Part shown: piece by piece, positions 1-64,000 of the stretch
Numbering within the stretch: position 1 is the stretch's first letter
Layout of the letters: each line of letters starts with the position of its first letter
Source: Phascolarctos cinereus
Lineage: Eukaryota; Chordata; Mammalia; Diprotodontia; Phascolarctidae
NCBI RefSeq assembly: GCF_002099425.1
Contig: NW_018344058.1
Location: forward strand, 434,001-498,000
Length of the DNA: 64,000 nt
Direction of reading: 5' to 3'
Made by a program: the position numbers and the translations under genes
Notes under the pieces: model-generated
What the model saw: the letters and a program-made list of their open reading frames with translations, nothing else
The model's database searches: none
What the model was told of the DNA's origin: nothing

Positions 1-1019
1 CCTTTAGTAGACTAATGTCTTAAAGATAAGAATTTATTTTTACTATATAATCTAAATCCCATTGGCTGCTATTTGTTCATTTTCTCTCTGCTTATGGAAT
101 AAATGTGTATTGTCATTTATTCAATACATATATTTAAAGACTCATCAAGTTGCCCTGTAACCTCCTTATCTGCATATTAAATAAATCAACACATTCTAGG
201 TGGAAGGCACTGTGATAAGAACAGAAGGGAAAGCAAATAGTATCAGGGAATTTATAATATGTCAGGAGATGAAAAATAAACTTACCCTTTCTCAGAGAGG
301 CCTTTTCAAACGTTTAGTCATTTTCATTGCTCTCAAATGTACCACGTTGAAATTTTCCATGCCATGCTTTCCATAGACCTAAAAATTGAGTTCAAGTTTC
401 AAGTAAAGTAGAAGGCATATTGGTTCACAGTTCCTGCATACCATGCATCTCAGTAACACATTTAATTTTTAACAAGTAAACAATAAATTTATTCAAAAAT
501 TTTCTCATCAAAACCAACTTAATGTATCATCTTGGCATTTTTAATTACAGTCTAATTAAGATGTGCGTGATTCCAACAACCCTTGAAAAACAAAGATGAC
601 TCACGTAGGAAAGGATTCTTGAAATGATGTCTGTCATTCTAAAATAATACACATACAGACGTCATAAACAAGAGTATCTACTGAGCCATAAAGATGTCAC
701 CACTAGGTGGAGAGACCTGAGGGAATAAATATCAATATTTTCAAAAAAGTCTACTTTAGTAATTATATAGACTTATTCTTCAACATTCAGAAAAATAAGG
801 GAGTGCCATAAAATTTCATAAAAGGCTTATAAGCAGACCCTTAAAGGATGTGCAAAAATAAGCAAAGTTTGTCTTTAAGACCCAGTTGTCTGTCTTAATG
901 TACACAGTACTCCCATTCAAAATTCTCCTTTCATAAATATCCAGGATCCTTATACTGAGCTATCTAGCTTATGAGAAGAAGCCTATTCTTCAAATGTTTT
1001 TTACTCTCTATACTCCCTT
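1..1019. other. FAP intron 6, unassigned 5' part
   Basis: AT-rich sequence with no ORF, exon or repeat that I recognise. Exon 6 of FAP (expected to contain a YDLSNG-like motif) was looked for here and not found, so it lies upstream. Confidence 0.5.
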
Positions 1020-1600
1020 TTAAGTTATCTGGCTCCACTAATGCATTGTTGGTGGAGCTTTGAAATTGTTTAACCATTCCAGAAAGCAATTTGGAATTAT
1101 GTTAAGAAAGTGTTTAAAATGTCTATAATTTTTGACCCAAATTTCCACTATTAGGCATATATCCTAAAGAGGTCAATAAGAAATAATATGCTCAAAAATT
1201 TATAACAGGACTTATTTATATAGCAAAGATATGGAAACAAAGTCTGTGCTCATTGTTTCAGGAATGAATTAAAGTTAACAGGACGTGAATGTAATGGAAT
1301 ATTATTGTAATGGAATGCAATTAGAAATTGTGAATATGAAAATACAAGGGAAGATTTACATGAACTGATATAAAATAAAGCAAAGACAACTAGGAAACCA
1401 ATATACACAATGACTACAACAGTGTAAATGAGATCAACAATGAAACAATTAAAACTGAATATTATAAAATTAAAATAACCAAGAGAAAAATGAGAAGGCA
1501 CATCCCACTACTTTGCGTAAGTAGGAGACTGTTGGTGTGGAATACTGCATATAATATAAAATTTTTTGATATGTTGGTGAATTTTACTGACCTTTTTTTT
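1020..1600 (+). repeat. L1 LINE, 3' end of ORF2
   Basis: The phrases attccagaaagcaatttgga, attaggcatatatcctaaag and gtaatggaatattattgtaa are the end of L1 ORF2 in marsupial L1. It is an old copy, 5' truncated, in sense to FAP. The region shares its template with the antisense L1 at 18350-19480. Confidence 0.7.
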
Positions 1601-3020
1601 CCTTCTAAAAAAATTCTTTATTATAAGGTATATGCTGGACAATGTAGGTAATATCCAAACACCCTGCAACACTCAATGAGTACAATGTCACCACAAACAC
1701 CAGCTTTCCTTCTATGCTTCTTGGATCCCAGCTACCAGGTCATTCTCTCAACCTGCAAAGTGACCAACACTATATCTGAGGTTCTTTTCTGTTACTTACA
1801 TAAGCCTGGGAAATGATACGGGTCTTCCTACATAGATTCTGGAACACAGCAGCATTATCCCTCTAACCCTCTCCTAAAGAGGGGGAAAAAACTGTAGGCG
1901 ATGAAAAACAAAAAATATCAAACATTTATTTTTTTAAAAGTTATCTTCTCCATTCCTATATGGAACCTAAGTTTTATACTAGCTAATCTGATAAACAAAT
2001 TCAACCTAAGATGTTAATGCCTGCTGATACATTGCTCTTTTCAGCTAGGATTTGCATTTTTCAGACCCTTAATTCAAAGGGAGCAAGCTATTGAGATTTT
2101 TAGGTACAGTATTAGGATCGGTTTGGTGGGGGGAGCAGAAGTTGGACACTCTTATAATCGTGTCGGTGTGAGGAAATCCTAATTCTTCTACCAATGCATA
2201 TCAATACTAGCTATGTAATTTACTCTCCTAGAGAATTCTAGGAACTCAGAAGAGCTACATGAATTGCTCAGTCACACACCTAGTATGTAGCAGAAGAGGG
2301 ACTTTTAGGTCTCCTTCAATCTAAGAACAGTTCCCTTTCCACTACCCCATTCTGCTTAGACATTTTTGAACAGGTATGTCTTTCTGTCTGTCTCTCAAAT
2401 AACACTCCAAGGGCAGCATTCTGCTTTGCCTTTCCATCAGACTAACCCAAATGCACTACACCCATTACTACAATCTTCAAGAATGATAAATGCGAAAAAA
2501 AAAATATGACCATGGCAAACCTGGAGGCATCTCACTGTTCTCACCACTCATTAAGGTCTTTGCCAAAGCTTCTCTGGAGAACTTACAATAAAAACCAGTG
2601 AACTAGTACTCCCCAAATAACACTGTGACATCAATCACTAAATCGAGTTTTTTGGGCCATAAAATGTTTGAAAGTTTACCTTGGGTGGAGGCCTTTGTAA
2701 TATGAAGGCACATTGCCCAAAGTGAAAACTGCTCTTCAGTTTAGACAGAAATCAAAGATTCTCTTTTTTTTTCTGCTTAAAGTTTGATTTAAGGCAAACC
2801 CTTGCACAAATTTTCAAATAGCATCTATATATTTTTTAATGTGAATTGCATATTAGCTCAAAGAAATTGAGACTTATAAATGAGGATGTTGAAAATGAAT
2901 TTTGATTCTATTATAATTTTACAAATCCCAGTCACATACAGACATGCACAGCCTCTGAAATTATTTCCAAATGTCTTTTGCTATGCATCCTGGGTTTCTA
3001 TGCCTTGAAAAGTGGGTTAT
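1601..3020. other. Intron 6, unassigned
   Basis: No gene or clear repeat seen. Low-complexity T and A runs occur at 1590-1620 and 2500. The sequence looks unique. Confidence 0.4.
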
Positions 3021-3027
3021 GCTATGT

Positions 3028-3225
3028 TACAGAATTTCAGAGACTTAATGGGACCTTATGGACTATTAAGTCCAGGCAGTTGCCATATTTTATAGGTGGT
3101 ATTACTGAGGCCCCAAAATGTTAAGACATGCCCAAAGTTACCTAGTTAGTTAGGGTCACAGCAAGAACTAGGGTACAGGACTCTTCACTCCCAGGTCAGA
3201 GATCTTTTCAATATACCATATTCCC
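3028..3225 (-). repeat. MIR-type SINE with CR1/L3-like tail (antisense)
   Basis: The order is that of an inverted CORE-SINE: gggaccttatggactattaa module, attactgaggccccaaaatg core, then ggtcacagcaagaactaggg. It ends about 95 bp before the exon 7 acceptor. It is old and diverged. Confidence 0.6.
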
Positions 3226-3319
3226 TTGCATATGCATTTAATGTTTTTTCCACTTTGGTTTTGTCTATTTCTATAGATATTGTTATTCATTGTATAATAA
3301 ATGTTTATTTTCTTTCTAG

Positions 3320-61779
<58,460 letters not shown>

Positions 61780-61847
61780 TGATTTGTTCTCAGGACTGTG
61801 GGCCCCAAGCAAAAATCAGAACATGTGGTGAAATCTGATAGAAAAAG

Positions 61848-61990
61848 GACAGGATTTGGGGTTGGGAGACCAGGTTTTAGTCTCTACTTTGTTACTTGAT
61901 TTTCAACAAATGATTTGAAGGACTTGAACAAGTCATTTCTGTCTGGGCCTCAGTTTCCTAATCTGTAAAAAGAAGAGCCCAGATAATATT
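61848..61990 (+). repeat. MIR-type SINE, decayed
   Basis: 'tgggagaccaggttttagtc', 'ggcctcagtttcctaatctg'. Confidence 0.55.
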
Positions 61991-62009
61991 ATTTTGAAAG
62001 CCTGTTTCA

Positions 62010-62600
62010 TCACTAACATGCTAAGCTTCTATTATTTTTTTATAGTATTTTTAGGTTTGGCTACTATCTCAGAGTGGCAATGACTCACACAAGGTCCTAT
62101 AACGAGTTAGTTTAGAAATAGACTCCAAGTTCTTCTAACATCCAATACTGTACCCATTTAAACATTAACCTAACATTATTAATTCCTTCTCTCAGTAAGC
62201 ATACAATCTTACTGGACAGCCAAATGCCATACTTACAAAAAGTTTAGAGAATACAAGACACCCTATTAACAAAGTGTGGTACAGATAGGAAGTGTGGTCT
62301 GAGCTGAGATCAAGGAACACTCAGGAAGAAGGCTTCATGGAGCACACCAGGCCAATGTTTCCACACCTTGAGAACTAATCAGCTCCTGGTTCACTTGGAA
62401 CCACAGTATATCATCCATGTCATCACGTCTTTTCGTAGTTTTCATAGTGCTATTAGCTTGGTTACATAATTTGACCCTTACGATGACCATGTCAGTTAAG
62501 AAGGACAGGGATTATTATCACCATTTTACATATGAGAAAACTAAAGCTGAAATAGGTTAAGCAACCTATCCTGTGGTCTTCTGACTCCTACTTTCTTGTC
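62010..62600 (-). repeat. Decayed MIR-type fragments (antisense)
   Basis: 'atagactccaagttcttcta' near 62120 and 'accattttacatatgagaaa' near 62520 are inverted CORE-SINE pieces. Confidence 0.4.
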
Positions 62601-64000
62601 TAGCCATGATTTAAATTTACCTATAGACACAAGCAAATCACCTTTTTTTGGACTCTGCTCTTTCTAGTTGTAAATTTAAGATAGAAATACAATGTAAGGA
62701 AAAATGGAATAACAATAGAAATCAGAGCAAGGATTGGGCACTTTGCATCGCCTTACAGAGCCTTATGTAAGAATTCTTTCACCTGAGGTAAAATACAATT
62801 GTTGCCCAGGGGGACATTGCAATACAGATGCAGCCATTCTGGGAAAGGGAAAGGGCCATCCTCCAGACAGCCCAGTTCAAATCCCCAAAGGGATTGGTTT
62901 GGAAAAAACAACCACACCAAAAAAGGAGTATTAGGACCCTCAGACTGGTAGCCTGGGGCCAAGTGAGAGAAGGTGTTGTGCCATGTGGCAGAGGTCCACA
63001 AAGTATCATAAAGTACAAGATGTGGAGCATGTTTTCAAACTACTGTGGGGAGGAAGCTTCCGTCACCTGGGAACCCTTCCCCAAGAGATTTCAGTATCCT
63101 ATACAAAGCCTTAGTCACCCTAACCATTGCTGAGGGCTGATTATTACTTTGACTTTAGGCTGCATGAAGAAAATGGCCAGGAAATAGAGGGGGAGGAGTT
63201 CTTTTAGTTTCCTTTGCTTTACTTTCTCCATAGGCATAAATAATGCCCCTATTTTCCCTGTGGCAAAAAAGTGCCCACAAAAAAAGGATTCTCTATTTTG
63301 GAGATCCTCTCAATTTATTATTAACCAATGATAAAGACAGTCCTTTCTGAAATCTTTATTTGGCAGACAAGACACCAAAACTTACAGTCACCCAAGCCCT
63401 AAGTAGCAACTTTGGTTCCCAAGGCAAACAGTACAAAATGTTTCCACAGAAAGCAGCAAAAACACTGCCCTCAAATCAACTTTGTAATTCATGATGTGAA
63501 AAGAATAGGAGAAATAATCAAGACAAATTTAGTTGGGGGTGGGGGATTGTCAGAATGTTAGTTACCATAACGGCTTTTAGGTGCCGAAGGAGTGTGTGTA
63601 TAACATTTTTGTACCGTTTAAGTTTTGGTATAGTGGGACAAAGCCAGTGACCTCAACCTTGTTTTGGCTTTGCAACATACGCACAGCACAGATTTATGAA
63701 AAACTTGTTCTCTTTATTCACTGGAAACATGGATATAATGTAATTTATCCACATTAAAGTTTAAAATTATCAAGTTCCCCCATGATGCAATTTCTTCAAG
63801 TATCATGAATTTCTAGGGTGATTGACATTTATATTACATTTACATTTCCTCCAACTAGGAAAAATCTAATATATTATAGATTCAAAGTAGCAAAATAGTT
63901 TTTGAAAGAATGTGAAAGTCATTTATTAAGGTTTGAAAGGGCTACTGAAAAATTTCCTAGCCTAAATGGCTTATTTATAAATGATGTGTTAATAGTTTCT
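62601..64000. other. Intron 25, unassigned
   Basis: No repeat or gene recognised. The last FAP exon (expected WYSDQNHG) is not present. Overlapping small ORFs at 62734-63133 have no known domain. Confidence 0.4.

Overview
The window is vertebrate nuclear DNA, almost certainly from a marsupial. It is AT-rich and intron-dominated. It is packed with tRNA-derived CORE/MIR-type SINEs, several carrying a Bov-B (RTE)-like tail (the 'gagctggagaaggaaatggc' and 'cgaagagttggacatgactg' blocks), together with many L2 fragments, a few CR1/L3 fragments and marsupial-type L1. That mix is typical of marsupials. I cannot fix the species.

The only gene I can support is FAP (fibroblast activation protein alpha / seprase, a type II membrane serine protease of the DPP4 family), on the + strand. 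Nineteen consecutive coding exons lie between 3320 and 61764. They match exons 7 to 25 of the 26-exon human gene: every splice phase fits, all sites are GT-AG, and all lengths fit except exon 11. They encode human-equivalent residues 138-727, which is most of the beta-propeller and nearly all of the alpha/beta-hydrolase domain, with the nucleophile Ser624 and the catalytic Asp702. Exons 1-6 (cytoplasmic tail, membrane anchor, first propeller blades) lie upstream of the window. Exon 26, which holds the catalytic His734, lies downstream. Ala657, the residue that separates FAP from DPP4, is present, so this is FAP and not DPP4.

The main result is that exon 11 (13454-13587) is 2 bp shorter than its conserved length. 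The conserved frame can be recognised on both sides of the lesion, but the two frames are out of register. Normal splicing would then run into a TGA at 23300-23302 in exon 13, before the catalytic domain. All other exons and splice sites look intact. So this is either a very recent loss of FAP, a segregating allele, a lesion bypassed by a cryptic donor inside exon 11, or an assembly error.

Layout: 1-3319 is intron 6 with an L1 3' end and a MIR-type SINE. 3320-13587 carries exons 7-11, with an old local duplication on either side of exon 10. 13588-23270 is two long introns around the 45-bp exon 12, with a long GAAA tract and an antisense L1 interrupted by a SINE. 23271-28264 has exons 13-16. 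28265-39165 has exons 17-19 and a hAT-type MITE inside a SINE. 39166-58769 has exons 20-21 and the most repeat-rich introns (L1 ORF1 remnant, an 880-bp L2, a hAT element, a young SINE with perfect target-site duplication). 58770-61764 has exons 22-25. 61765-64000 is the start of the last intron. No second protein gene, CRISPR array, operon or functional RNA gene was found.
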